Assembly (NCBI RefSeq): GCF_030936135.1
Contig: NC_082599.1
Span: 6,434,847-6,498,846 of the forward strand
Reading direction: 5' to 3'
From: Gavia stellata
Lineage: Eukaryota; Chordata; Aves; Gaviiformes; Gaviidae
DNA: 64,000 nt
Positions 52,601 to 64,000 of this stretch are shown piece after piece; positions within the stretch are counted from its first letter, which is position 1; every line of letters starts with the position of its first letter. Below the pieces are notes generated by a model, which worked only from the letters and a program-made list of their open reading frames with translations, made no database searches and was not told the DNA's origin. A program made the translations under genes and the position numbers.

Positions 52601-55600
52601 GGAAAGATTTAGAATCTACCCAATAAAGAGTAAAATAATTTTTGGACAGTAATAGGTTCTGTTGATGTAACGGTAAGAAAAATAACTGTACTTAGCAATA
52701 GGGCTTAGCATTAAGCTATACCTGTTACTATCCAATACCTGTTGCTAGGAGGCTTTATACATAACTTTTATTTAAATAAATATAAGCAATTTCAGATATG
52801 AAGATAAATGTTGTGGTTTTTATTTTGCTCAAACGAGATTTGTATGTTTTAACAGAAGTTATGGCACAATGTGATATTGAATGTTTTTTGGGCTCTGATC
52901 TTGTATATATGAGGTAGTATATTCGACTTTGAGATTTTGTCTTTATAAGGTACAATGAACATACATCATAACCTGGGAATAATAAAAAATAGAAATTAAG
53001 GAACGAAAACCAGTAATATGTAACTCAAATTTCTAACCAAAAGCTTTTAATGAAGGGCAAAATTTGTGCCAATATTTAATGTATGCTGGAAAGTTCATCT
53101 GGTTAAAACCTCGGAGTGAAATGTGAAGCAGGACAGCTTTTGCTTTCATAGGTTTTTACATATATATTTCTGACTGAACAACAAAACCTCTTTGCTTTTA
53201 ATAAATGTAACTATGATTTCAGCAGAAAGAAAATGATTGATTAATATTTAGGTGATTATTCTTCAAAAGTATCACCCATACACTTTTTCCTTTTTTACAG
53301 TGTTCCCAGTGAGATCACAAAGTTTCATTTATTGCTGTCAGAAGAGCAACCAAGCTCCTCCCTCCATCCCTCCCCCAGGCATCCCAATACAAAAGAAAAC
53401 TTTCTGCATGGGAGCTAGCTAGGTAGGTAGGATGTTCTTTTGAACGGAATGGTGAAAGTGAGAAAAAGACGACTTTCTTTCTCTTTGAAGGTACAAGCTA
53501 GATGAAATTAGCTGAAGAAACCTGTGTGAAGGTTTTTTATTTTGAAAAGGATGTTGTAAGTATTTTGGTTTTGCTAAATATTTGTATAATGAGAATTTTC
53601 AATTGCTAATTTTCTTAATTTAAATCTATGTATGTTTGATCAAAATATTCAGGGATATATGTATCCATGTGTGTAGATATATATTTAAAAAATACGTGCA
53701 CACAGGCTTTTAAGTCTTAGATGTGGTTTTATTTTATATACAGGCTACATTATGTGCCTTTAATGTAGAACTACTATATTGCTGTAAACATGCAGCTCTT
53801 TCTTTAGTATAACATTTTACTAAACATTAATATATTTCTCATCTTAATTACTAACTACTTTTTGTCTTGTTGTTTTGTTGTATCGGCTTATGCACAGTAG
53901 TCCCCAGATTGGCTTTAGTACTATCTAATCTGAGTTATACTTATCTTGAGATAGTGGAATTTCTTTACCTACACAAATCTGGAATGTTTTTCTCACAAAA
54001 ATGCTGGTGAGTGATTTTTTTTCAGGATGTTTAAGTGATGCACAGTCTAGTCTGTTGCGTACATTTTGGAAGTAATGAGTGAATAGGTTTTATTATATTG
54101 ATACTGTAAATAACTTTTTATATTACATCTGTTAAAAAAAAAAAACGAAAAACTCCAAAAGACCCCCACTGGTAGATATTTATCCAAACACAGTTTTTGT
54201 TGCGGTGGGGTGGGGAGTGGGAAGCAGAGAGTGGGGGACGAAGTGCTAGGTGGAAGAAATGGAATGATTCAATGCCAGATGAATACCTATATTTAGATGT
54301 CTAAATGCAGCTGTCTGTCTGTGATCTAGGTGTTTAATCTCCCATTACAGTCAGTGGAGATTTAGTTAATGTTGTCACGGGAGTTTTAGATGATTTTGAA
54401 GTAGCTGTCTCCCTTTGATCATTTGAATATCTGTACAGCCTTGGTTGACTATACATACCACTGGATAGCTACTGACTGGAATGGGAGTTAACGTGCCTTT
54501 TTCACATGCGGGACCTCAACGAAGATGTCTTTATCTACAGACTGTATCCAACCATAACACCTTTATGTTTCTGTATATCTGGCCTATGTGTTATTTGTAT
54601 ATTTGTATATTTTTAAGGTACTAAAAAAGTACTGATTTTGTTGATATAGCTGAAAAGGCCATCTTGTTCTGTGAACCAAAATTGTATGTGAGGTATGCAC
54701 TGCAGTGTGGTTAAGTACTCCTTCCTGAACTACTTGAAAATATCTGGTTCTGGATGTTTTGTTATTATCATTGTCTGAACTGTGTATAAAATTTATTAAA
54801 ATTTGATTTTGCATATGCCCACTTAAAATGAGTTTTGACAAATACACGGATTGGTCAGAACAAGATTTTTCAGAATACTGTGGATAAGTACTGAAAAAGA
54901 AACAGGTCTCTGACTAGAGCATAGATTTTAATAATTCCTGTCTTATGGTCGTGAATCTCATAATAAGTATTGGTATGTGTTTTATTCTTTTAATTTATTT
55001 ATTAATTTTAAGATACTTCTTAACCTATGTTAAGCATATAGTTACTTGATTTTGTGCTTTTAAACAAAATCCTACAGGGACACATTTTTATTCTTTATTC
55101 CCATGTGAAAGAATCTACTAAATACATACTGAAAACAAACTACACAGATAGTTTACCCTTTATTTTTTCAGATCCAGGTGCTCACAGGAAATATTCAGTG
55201 GGTGGCTATTGACAAGGGAGCGAATAGAAATAATTTGAGACTCAGAATTGGTTATAATACATGCTAGAACTAAATTGAAACACAAATAAGGAAATTTTTC
55301 TATTTATGTTCCTACTAGTTTTCCTGCTTGGGAAACTCCTCCTCAAAAAACACCCCTTACTGACTTTGGTAGTGTTTTACTGAGCAGTTCTGTTAGTTTA
55401 AATTCCTCTCTTGTGGACCGTTGAGTATCTTATGGTCAATACTTTGATTGTTGTTACCTTGCTGCATATAAAAGGAACTCTACATGCTTTTAGGGAGCTG
55501 AAAGAAGTTCTGAAATGCATGTAAATGGAACCAAATTAAGGATTTGCATATAGGGTTTGAATTTGTATTTTGTTTTTCACTCTAAAAGTTTAAATTTGTT

Positions 55601-58600
55601 AGTTATCATCTCTAGTGATTAGTCATTACCCCAGTGAGCATTTTGTAATTTGTGTCTATGAAACATTGTATTAATAGACTCATTTTTGTCTGTACTTTGC
55701 TATTCTAGAGAAAATTGTCCTAAAGGACAGCTTTTATCTTAAGACGTTTTTATAGATAATTGTACTTTAGCAGTGCCCATGTCTCTGTTTCATTTAATGA
55801 CTTGTTGTTTATCTCTTTCTAATACTTTGCAGATCATTTGTTCAGTAAATTTCATCAGTATATCTGGAATTCATTGGGTTTTGACATAAAAAGCTTCTGT
55901 GTCATTTTCACAGTACCCAAAGTCAGCCCTAAGCCAGTTAGACTAACCTAAAACCATGGCGAGCTATATATACTGAATTCAGTTCATCTCAAGATGAGAA
56001 AAATAAGTAATTTCCATTTTAATTTTTTTTTTAAAAGGTGAATTTGAAGACATATTTTTGTATCCTTGATCCTGTAGAGAATGGTCCTTTAGTAACTGAA
56101 GGTCCCACCAGTGCATTTGTATCTGTAACTGATGGACTGCTCTCTACTATAGGACCAGAGATACCAAAACAGATCTGGACTCTAGCATTGTATTTGCCTT
56201 CAGCAGCATGCTTTAAGTAGTGTACTGTTAGGATTTCTCCACACTAACTTGTATTTACATACCCAAGTTTGTTCTCCCAGGTTCTAGAAGAAATCCCATT
56301 CAGTAGTACTTTAGCTTACTTCTGAGAACACTTGTTCTGTAGCTTCCCTCCCAGAATCATTAATAGGGAGACTTTTCTATCCAATCAAAAGACTGAAATT
56401 ATTTCTAAGGGTAACACTTTACCTCAGTGTCTTGACTTAAAATTCAGCTGGTTCAGCAGCATATGATGAGGTGGCTGAGGTTAGCTGAGCTTCAGGAATT
56501 TTGAGTAGTCACTCTGTCTTTTCAGAATTTTTTAGTTATCTGTATCACAAGGATTTTTTCAGTCACATCTTCTTAGCTTCCTTTTTCCTAACCTAAGTCA
56601 CAATCTATAAATGCTTGGCAGTTGATGAAAGGCCAAAAAGTCTGTTGTTCCTTGTGAGCACAAGTACAATGCTGGTACAGGTCTTCCGAAGAAATCCTCT
56701 CACATTGTCCAAATACGTTTGTTCAATTATGACTTCTAGTCACTGCTGCTGAAGGGAATGCATAGGGTTTTGTTGCTCTTGATCACTGCTTTTGACAGAT
56801 TCAGCCTTCATTTTTTGAAAATTCAGCTCCCAAATCCTTAATACTAAAACAAGGTTTGTATTTACTAAACCCATTTTCTTTGCTTCATTTATTACAATCA
56901 ATGTAGTTGCCTAAAAGCTCAGTCTCTCTGTTGTCCTTAAAACTGCTTTGAAGATTAATTTTATCTCCTTAGAATTATTAAAAATTGGAGAAAAAAAAAG
57001 AGCATGTTGATTTTCACTTTATCTTTTGAGCTTTCAATTGGAAATGGGTCTGTGTGGTTTTGCAAAGTAACAGTTCTTTGATGATATCCTTTCAATTTGT
57101 TACCGTGGTAAATTTTGATCTCTGAGTTGTGGTCCCTGATCAGATCTGAACTTGCTTGTAAAGTCCCAGCGGAGGAAAAAAACAAAACCCAAATCCCCTA
57201 AACCAAAATAAAATCATTGCACAATCATTCTGGCTGCAGGCAATTGCATATTCTTTTTAAAGAAATATATCTATGCATTTAAAGAAGAGAGCTGTAATTA
57301 CAAGAGAGTATTGATTCTCTGTCATGGTCCACATGTGAGCTCACAAAACTGAAGTAGCACAGCTGGACCTTGGGCAATCAAAAATGCAGAGTGTTTTAAG
57401 ACTCGTTGGTGACCAAAAGTGTTTATTAGATGGGAGCAATTGGTTTTGACATGAGTCACAAAGGACAAGTCATCCTGTAACGGGTCAAAATTTTCTTCAT
57501 CTTTTGTAGATGAGATCTGCAGTCAAGTAAATTGCTGTGATCTACAAGTAATGTGGTAAATTCGTGCCAGAAGTCATTAGTAACTGAATACTTACAGTGA
57601 TTTGCCTTAAGTCACTTTAGTGCTTCTCATTACCTTGCCACCCTTCCCCTTTGTCAGTAGTTTAAACTTGAGAAGAATAATTGAAAATAAACCCTTGAAG
57701 GTAGTCTGCTAATCCCCAGAAGAATTTGTGAATATGTGAGAAGGTGAATTTGCTTCCTCATATTTACCTTTTCCGAGGCTGGTATGGGAGGCAGAATTGA
57801 CCCATACCTGTCAGCATGAATAAGCAAGTCAATGACTTGGATCAAAATCTGAGTACTTAATAGTAATTATATTTGTTTCCTCTGATGTGTGGGAAACAGT
57901 AGTTATTAAATAAATAGACATAACCAAGATCTCCAGAAACAGCAGACACTCTAGTGCAGACCCACAAAGCATTAAGGCACCTGCAAAATTCTGCAAGAGG
58001 CTAATCTTCCTATTGACATGCACTTGTGAGGAAGGCAATACCAGATTTATGTGATTATTTGGTTTGTAGTAGTGCTTTATGGTGTCTTTAGATTGTTTAA
58101 ATTCTGCATAACAGTCAGTGAGTATGGAGCTTCATGAGGGTTGATCAGTGGTCAAATCACCTCCTAGTAAAGTTTATTTTGCGGGAGTGCAGGTCCCTGG
58201 CTTTTCTAAGCACATGGAACAGGGGTGGTCACAAGCAGAATTAAGCCTAGCTGCTATCCCAGTTCTGTCACTGGTGTTACTGTAATTTTTTGAGAACTGT
58301 GTACTAAATCATTCTTTATTACCAAGTCTTGGTGTGAAAGTATGCAGGACTCATTGTCAGCAATGTTAGTGAAATAATATCAAGCAGCACTCTATGCTTT
58401 GTAGTGTGATGCGTCATACCTTTTGTACACTTGTGGTAAGTCATGTCAAGGTGAATTAATTTCAACAGCTGTCTTATAAAAACTCCAGAAAATCTGGAGT
58501 TCTATTTGAAACTCAGATGTTTCCCAGACACTGCATCTTGGTTTATAAAAGTTTATAATACAGTTTGTTATTTAGTGTCAAAGCAAATATTCTTTCATCA

Positions 58601-58854
58601 AACCACATACGGTAAAGCCTTAGTTGTGGCCGCATTCTCAGTTTGCTACTCAACAAAATTAGAAAAAAGCCTTATGAGCAGAGCTTTTCAGCCTAAACGG
58701 CACAAGGGAAAGAGTTAAGAATCTGAAGAACAGGAAGAGCAAAGCACAAGCATGACTAACAAATCAGGAGAATCAGGAGAGCAAAGCTCGAGACCGGTAA
58801 GGTAAAACCTGCCATTTCTTGTGTTGTTTTTACTACAAGGCATAAATATCTCCT

Positions 58855-58985
58855 CGCATGCACTCAGAGCTCAACTGGACAAAGCCTTGAGCCAAATTCA
58901 ATGTTGGCCATGCTTTGAGGAGGGGATGGATCTGATGAGCCTCAGGGTCCTTCCCTATTAGACCATTTTGGGATCCTATGTAAGC
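58855..58985 (+). mobile_element. Diverged CR1 LINE 3' terminus
   Basis: tggacaaagccttgagccaa, tgctttgaggaggggatgga and the tail ttttgggatcctatg correspond in order to the CR1 3' end. More decayed than the copy that begins near 59.32 kb. Confidence 0.7.
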
Positions 58986-59317
58986 TGCAGGGGTGGTAGT
59001 CATGGAACTAACTTCTGTTTGCAAGAAGTAGAGGTACAGTAACTGAGGTGCAAGGCTGCTGATACTATAAGCTGCTACAGAGAGAAATGATGAGACGATT
59101 GTTCAAGTTCTGGTAGAGATGTGATTTTGTCACTTCCTAGCTGGAAAGGCAAAGGAAAAAAGTATGCAACCTGAATTATACAGAGTGAATCCAGAATCAA
59201 TTGTTGATCTTTGTCGGTTTTCATTTACATTACCCTTTCTTCTAAATCAATGTGCTTCTAGTTGGTTTTGCTTTATATCCTGGGGTGCGTCAAACACAGT
59301 ATAACCAACCAGTCAAA

Positions 59318-59855
59318 AGAGGGGATTATCCTGCTGTGTTCAGTGTTGGTGTGGCCTCACCTTGAGTGCTGTGTGCAGTTCTGGGCCCCACAGTTTAAGA
59401 AGGATGTTCAGGTCCTTGAATGCATCCAGAGGAGGGCAACAAAGCTGGTGAAAGGGCTGGAAGGAATGTCCTGTGAGGAGCGGCTGAGGACTTTGGGCTT
59501 GTCTCATTTGGAGGAGAGGAGGCCAAGGGGTGACCTCATTGGTCTCCACAGCTTGCTGAGGAGGGGAAGTGGAGAGGGAGCTGCTGAGCTCTTCTCCCTG
59601 CGATCCAGTGATAGGACATATAGGAATGGTTCAAAGCTGTGCCAGGGAGGTTCAGACTGGACATTAGGAAGCATTTCTTCACTGAGAGGGTGGTCAAACA
59701 CTGGAACAGGCTTCCTAGAGAGGTGTTCAATGCCCCGAGCCTGTCAGTGTTTAAGAGGCATTTGAACAGTGCCCTTAATAACATGCTTTAACTTGGTCAG
59801 GCAGTTGGACCAGATGATCGTTGTAGGTCCCTTCCAACTGAAATAGTCCTGTCCT
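59318..59855 (+). mobile_element. CR1 LINE 3' fragment, about 540 bp, with ORF2 C-terminus
   Basis: A long open stretch reads HLECCVQFWAPQFKKDVQVL, ECIQRRATKLVKGLEGMSCE and EERRPRGDLIGLH, the C-terminal part of the CR1 reverse-transcriptase ORF, before the frame decays. It ends at ggtcccttccaactgaaatagt and passes directly into an ATTCC repeat. It is 5'-truncated. Confidence 0.95.
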
Positions 59856-59915
59856 GTTCCATTCCATTCCATTCCATTCCATTCCATTCCATTCCATTCC
59901 ATTCCATTCCATTTC
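59856..59915 (+). repeat. (ATTCC)10 pentanucleotide microsatellite
   Basis: Ten uninterrupted ATTCC units at 59861-59910, preceded by gtcctgttcc and followed by a degenerate atttc. It occupies the position of the usual CR1 tail repeat, so it probably expanded from that tail. Confidence 0.95.
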
Positions 59916-60068
59916 ATACTTTCTTCCATTCTTTCACAGAAGGAAGAAATAAAAATAAGAAATGGGTATTAGTTTTAAGTTGTGCATTATTTCTGTTATT
60001 TTCTAATTGTCAACAGCTTTCTCTTTTAAGTTACTTCTAGCACGGGAAACAACCACATAGAAGGAAAA

Positions 60069-60341
60069 ATGGATTCCTTGTTTTGGCCATCAGAAAGTAA
60101 CAGCTTTCGACGTTTCACCCCTGAGTCTTTGGCAACAATCGAGGAAAGAATTGCTAAGAAAAAAAAGCAGCAAGCCAAAGTTAACCAGAAGAATAAGGAC
60201 CAAGGAGTTGAAGAAGATAAACTTACTCCTCAGCTTGATCTGAAAACTTGCAAAAAACTGCCATCTCTGTATGGGGATCTTCCTGTGGAGCTCATTGGGG
60301 AACCCCTGGAAGATTTTGATCCATACTACAGTGATCACAAG
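60069..60341 (+). CDS. SCN11A: SCN coding exon 1
   Basis: Ninety-one codons from [16 protein letters not shown] to YYSDHK; donor AAG|gttaaa. The ATG has A at -3 and G at +4. A plausible acceptor for an upstream 5'UTR exon is the ctttctcttttaag ending at 60030, which would make this exon 2 of the mRNA. Confidence 0.93.
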
Positions 60342-63339
60342 GTTAAAACTTTCAAAAGCTTTTTTTTATTTAATTTTGTCTGCTGAACTCTTAAGAGATA
60401 GTAAAAGCTCTATTCACGAGATGCTGGTTTTGATTGTTCTGTAGATCTTTGAATATTACTAGCATTTTTTGGGGCAGGAGTGCTAAGGTATGCTCCACAT
60501 TATGCAATGAAAAGGTATTTTAAGTTCCAGTCACCAATCTGAATTAATTATGAAAACATGATACACTTAATAGATACACTTTGATAGGAAACATGTTCTG
60601 GGATAACTGATGCTTTCTTTTGCAGAGCAGTTTTGTTGTCTGTGGGGCTGAACTCACTGTTATATAAACAGTGCCTGTCAAACAGTAGATCACGCTGGAG
60701 TTGCTGATTTACTGCAGATGTTTTTGCTGAATTACAAATATTATACAAATTAGGGGAGACATGTTTGAGATACTTCCAGTACTCTGTGTAGCACAAACAT
60801 ATATTTTCATTATAGTAAATTAATTTTCTGTTATTTTATGTCTCATCACCTTTGTTTATTGTACCATATTTATATTGCATATACTCCTTGCTATTGCAAA
60901 GTGGTTTGTATTGTTGCCTATAGGAGCGTGTAAAGTAGATGCTCTAGGAATCCCTTCTAAATGAAATGTCTATTGTATGATTGCTTACTATTGAGGGGGA
61001 CTTGACCTGAAGAGCAAAAGATTCCATCCAGTCCTATGTTGCTGTCTTTTATGTATACCAGCAAATCACTGCAATATAATAATTTAATTAGAGAACATGC
61101 AGAAAGCTTTGTTCTTCCAGAGATTTTTTTTCTCAAAGTAATCAAAGTGTTATTCTTGACGAAGAGAAACTAAGGCTGACTCAGTTGAAGAAATTTATAT
61201 AAAAGTTAGTGAACTGTGTTTTTGATTTAAGAGATTTCATTTTTACTTCATGTAGCAAAAGTACTGAGCTGCATGGACCATAGGGTAGCTTAGAAGGAAT
61301 TTACAGTGTTACTTGATAATTTAGAGATATTTAAAAATTAAAATTTTTGCTTTGACTGGACTGGATTCTGGCAATCCTACACAATATGTATTTTGTAAAT
61401 AATCTTTTGTAGCCTATAAAACTATCCAGGAGTAAGGTACTTTTGAGTATTATTAACACCATTGTTGCAGTCCCAGAATAGTATCTCTTAATTACTTTGA
61501 CTAAGTGAATGCGATCACTTGCTCTTCAAATTCATTCCCATTACTATTTCTTTTTCACAGGCAATAATGAACTGCTATATAGCTGCTGTCTTTCTTTCGA
61601 AATGTAGTATCATCAGTTCACAGCTCCAAGTAAGAATATAGGAAAGCTTTACTCATAATTACAGTTAGATATAGTTCTAGATGCAGATTTGAAAACCTAA
61701 ATATTTAATTTTTGGGGAAAATTTTGATTCATTAAAACATTTCATATACTATGAATCTTTTTTTTTCTAGACTTTTATGGTGATAAATAAAAGGAGGACT
61801 ATTTTCCGGTTTACTGCCACGCCTGCCTTGTGTATATTTGGTCCTTTCAATCCAGTCAGAAAAGCAGCAATTAAAATACTGATCCATTCATATCCTTTTA
61901 TTGAATTCCTTATTTCAGTTTTAAAATATACTGTATCATTTTCTGTCGTTCTGTTCCTCTGTTCATATTAATGTAAATGTAAGCTCATGTGGCTGTGATA
62001 GAGATTTTTAAAAAGTTATACTGAATCTTGTTTTACAACAGCTAAGATATTTACATGGTGTTGGTACAAGTAAAAATGTCAAAAAGGTCATATTTAAAGT
62101 CAGATTTGCAAATATTGTTATGAAACAACATTTAGAGGCTACTGTATGATATTTTAGCCCTTTTCCAGAACTTTTTCTACATCTCTCTTGTGGTGACAAG
62201 CTAAATCTAAAAAAAAACCCAGGACAGTGACTCCCTAGTTATTGAAACGTGAAGGATGTGATTTACAGCAATGCTTTGCTTGAAAGAGTCTGATGTTATC
62301 CTAAGAAACGTATTTCACACTCAAGTTTAGAAAGTTCTGAAGAACGCCCATTTTTTATATTTTTGCAAAAACATAAACGTAGTTTGAAGAATGTAAAAAT
62401 GTCAAGGATCGCAGGTGCAAAACCATAGGCTGTGTAGTTTCTGCTCTTTCTGCCAAACATCTGTTTTCATTTGGAATTATTAATCTGTAGAAATAGGTCC
62501 TTTTATGGGAACTTATGGCTGACTTTGAATGCGTACTCATGCTATTGGAAATTACTAAATTTGCTGTTCAGTTTCAAATAAACCCTAAATTTAAGGCCAA
62601 TGTTTGTTTTAAAAAAAACGCACACTTTTATTAGGTGACAAGTGAACTTTCATGAAAGGATGTTTTTTCTTATGTATGTTTTCATTGCCTGCTACATAAA
62701 ATGAGAAAGTTTTCTGAACTCATTGCAGAGCATAGGTGTCTCTTGTAAGAATGTATATGTGGACTCCTAGTTTCAAAGAACACTGGTTATTGATAATTAA
62801 GCTTTTTCATCTGTTTTTCCTAGGCTTAAAAACCCTAGTTATTATGGGGTTGTGGTCATGTTGTCTCTTTATTCCATGCTCCTGCTGGGAAGAAATGGAG
62901 GTTTCTGAAGTTCAAATGACAGTGGACAGCAGAGGACTTGGATTTTTTTTCATTTATTTATGTTCCTCATCTGTTCTGTCAAACATATTATGTCCCACTA
63001 ATGTTGTAACATCTAAAACTATCTCCACATGCAGATAATTCATTGTTATTTTTAAATCATGAAGTTTACCCAGCTGAGCAGAAGTTTGATCTGACATCAC
63101 TTTGTTTGGAAAACACATGAAAATTCCTGAGTGTATTCAAAACCAAAGTAATTATTTGAATATCTGTATGGTTTTTGGGTGTAAATCAGCAACTTTCCTG
63201 AACTTCATTGTTTTATAATATAGCACTTTTTCCTTAACTTATTATTCACATTATTTGTTGGCTTTATTACATGTACTGTGGTACTCAATTGTGCTTCCAT
63301 GGCTGTAACTAAACTTCCAGAAGCACTCGGCTGGACTGA
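60069..63339 (+). CDS. SCN11A: Voltage-gated sodium channel alpha subunit, 5' part (SCN11A position), partial
   Basis: Three exons (60069-60341, 61771-61889, 63250-63339) encode the first 160 residues and the gene continues beyond the window; no exon 4 is visible before 64000. The product forms the pore of a Na+ channel in the plasma membrane. Exon 1 gives the cytosolic N-terminus with [38 protein letters not shown] and [18 protein letters not shown]; exon 2 gives [16 protein letters not shown] and the [18 protein letters not shown] segment; exon 3 gives most of segment S1 of domain I ([17 protein letters not shown]). Exon lengths of 119 and 90 bases for exons 2 and 3 are the usual ones for the family. 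IFGPFN resembles SCN11A, and the position beside WDR48 is that of SCN11A; SCN10A or SCN5A remain possible. Intron 2 is AT-AC. Confidence 0.88.
60342..61770 (+). other. SCN11A: SCN intron 1
   Basis: GT-AG intron of 1.4 kb, from gttaaaac to ttttttctag. No repeat or other feature recognised. Confidence 0.88.
61771..61889 (+). CDS. SCN11A: SCN coding exon 2
   Basis: 119 bases encoding [39 protein letters not shown] and two bases of a Ser codon. It ends ccattc before a U12-type ATATCC donor. Confidence 0.93.
61890..63249 (+). other. SCN11A: U12-type AT-AC intron 2 of the SCN gene
   Basis: The 5' end is ATATCCTTTT and the 3' end is AC, with a branch-site match TTCCTTAAC at 63230-63238, 11-13 bases before the junction. 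Splicing here, and not at any nearby GT-AG, joins TC+A into Ser and continues the S1 segment in frame. Sodium-channel genes are known to carry an AT-AC intron at this position. The intron body of 1.36 kb holds nothing else recognisable. Confidence 0.92.
63250..63339 (+). CDS. SCN11A: SCN coding exon 3
   Basis: Ninety bases that complete the Ser codon, then [20 protein letters not shown] and [10 protein letters not shown] (last codon split). Donor GA|gtaagt is a normal U2 site. Covers the transmembrane S1 of domain I and the S1-S2 loop. Confidence 0.9.
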
Positions 63340-64000
63340 GTAAGTATCTCAGTTGTCATTCGTTCACTCTTTTTCTAAGGATACTTACATGCTGGACTGA
63401 AAAATTAAATAATGTGATGATCTAATTCTGGGGCTTGAAAAGCCTCAGGCAGACCTCTGAGGAGGATTTAGGATTATCATATCACACAGTCTTCTGTGGA
63501 GCTTCAGTGCCTTTTCTTGGAGGCTTACACCATATGTCCTTTTCTCTACTTTGACTGATTTTGCCATCTGGTGAAACATAGAAGGTTGCCCCATTTTTTC
63601 TTTTAAGGATTAAGTCTTTTAGAGAGACTGTGCAGCAGGATTCTAACTTAATATCTCTCGTTCTAAGGCAATAACCTGAATGTCTGTTATGGCTGGCTCA
63701 TGCAAAAAGTGTAAAGGGATAAAGATTCATTCCATTCTTTCTTGCTGTTTCCTGGGGACGCCCTTGGTTCAGTTGTTCACATTAGGAAGATATCTATTTA
63801 GAATGTCTTGTTACCTTTTGTGCACTGTATCCAGTGTAACTTGAGTTAATGTTCTGGTATTAAATCTTGAAAATGTGCCTGGGGCCTCTGAGGTTCTATA
63901 ATTTTAATTCCTCTTATTTTGGGGTAGGCATGGCGATAATGGTAGCTTAATTTTATGTAGGATTTCTTTCAGTTATAGGGTATTTGTCAGAATAAATGTA
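63340..64000 (+). other. SCN11A: Start of SCN intron 3 (to window edge)
   Basis: AT-rich sequence after the exon 3 donor. I looked for the S2-encoding exon (family motif FTGIYTFE) and did not see it, so it must lie to the right. Confidence 0.8.

Larger units (their letters stand above)
43561..60030. other. Intergenic region between divergent WDR48 and the SCN gene
   Basis: About 16.5 kb of AT-rich DNA with no recognisable coding exon. It contains CR1 fragments at 44.3, 45.55, about 46.2-46.65, 58.86 and 59.3-59.86 kb, and an (ATTCC)n tract at 59.86 kb. Upstream non-coding exons and the promoter of the SCN gene may lie here but cannot be placed from sequence. The stretch 47-58 kb shows nothing I can name. 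Confidence 0.75.

Noticed and set aside
59262-59765. 167-codon open frame that looks like a gene
   Set aside because: It is the C-terminal remnant of CR1 ORF2 in a 5'-truncated element; no start context, and the frame decays at its end.
59744-59929. Repetitive peptide (MEWNG repeats) on the minus strand
   Set aside because: It is simply the translation of the (ATTCC)n microsatellite and the CR1 tail.
63340-64000. Exon 4 of the sodium-channel gene
   Set aside because: The conserved S2 motif (FTGIYTFE) and a matching acceptor could not be found before the window ends.

Overview
This window is vertebrate nuclear DNA, most probably from a bird. The genes are split by long AT-rich introns with GT-AG junctions. 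The interspersed repeats are dominated by CR1 LINE 3' ends with the sauropsid-type terminal tail, plus one 380-bp solo retroviral LTR. No bacterial-style operons, CRISPR arrays or tRNA/rRNA genes are visible. I cannot name the species.

Three protein genes are present in the order known from human 3p22 (TTC21A - GORASP1 - WDR48 - SCN11A). (1) GORASP1 (GRASP65, Golgi stacking protein) lies on the + strand with 9 coding exons from 590 to 8739; the open frame is complete at 424 codons. (2) WDR48 (UAF1, activating partner of the deubiquitinases USP1/USP12/USP46) lies on the - strand with 19 coding exons between 43310 and 16448; the complete frame is 677 codons, the human length as I recall it. (3) The first three coding exons of a voltage-gated sodium-channel alpha subunit (SCN family, SCN11A position) lie on the + strand at 60069-63339, and the gene runs off the right edge. 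GORASP1 and WDR48 converge; WDR48 and the SCN gene diverge from a roughly 17 kb intergenic region.

Layout: 1-1000 GORASP1 CpG island; 590-8739 GORASP1; 8740 to about 10.7 kb its 3'UTR; 10.7-14.5 kb intergenic with two CR1 fragments; about 14.5-16.4 kb WDR48 3'UTR; 16.4-43.3 kb WDR48, including a solo LTR (18578-18957), a CR1 16 bp from a splice donor (to 28502), a MIR-like SINE relic (about 34.9-35.1 kb) and a long CR1 (41.9-42.3 kb); 42.7-43.5 kb WDR48 CpG island with a TISU/YY1 start element; 43.5-60.0 kb intergenic with several CR1 relics and an (ATTCC)10 tract; 60.07 kb onward the SCN gene, whose second intron is a U12-type AT-AC intron.

The genes serve unrelated cell functions (Golgi structure, ubiquitin and DNA repair, membrane excitability); they share the locus by conserved synteny, not by pathway. 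I found no evidence of a wholly new biological system. The most informative observations are the AT-AC intron, the solo LTR with an exact 6-bp target duplication, the TISU start of WDR48, the paired X-box-like motifs near the WDR48 promoter, and the CR1 insertions crowding functional splice sites and exons.
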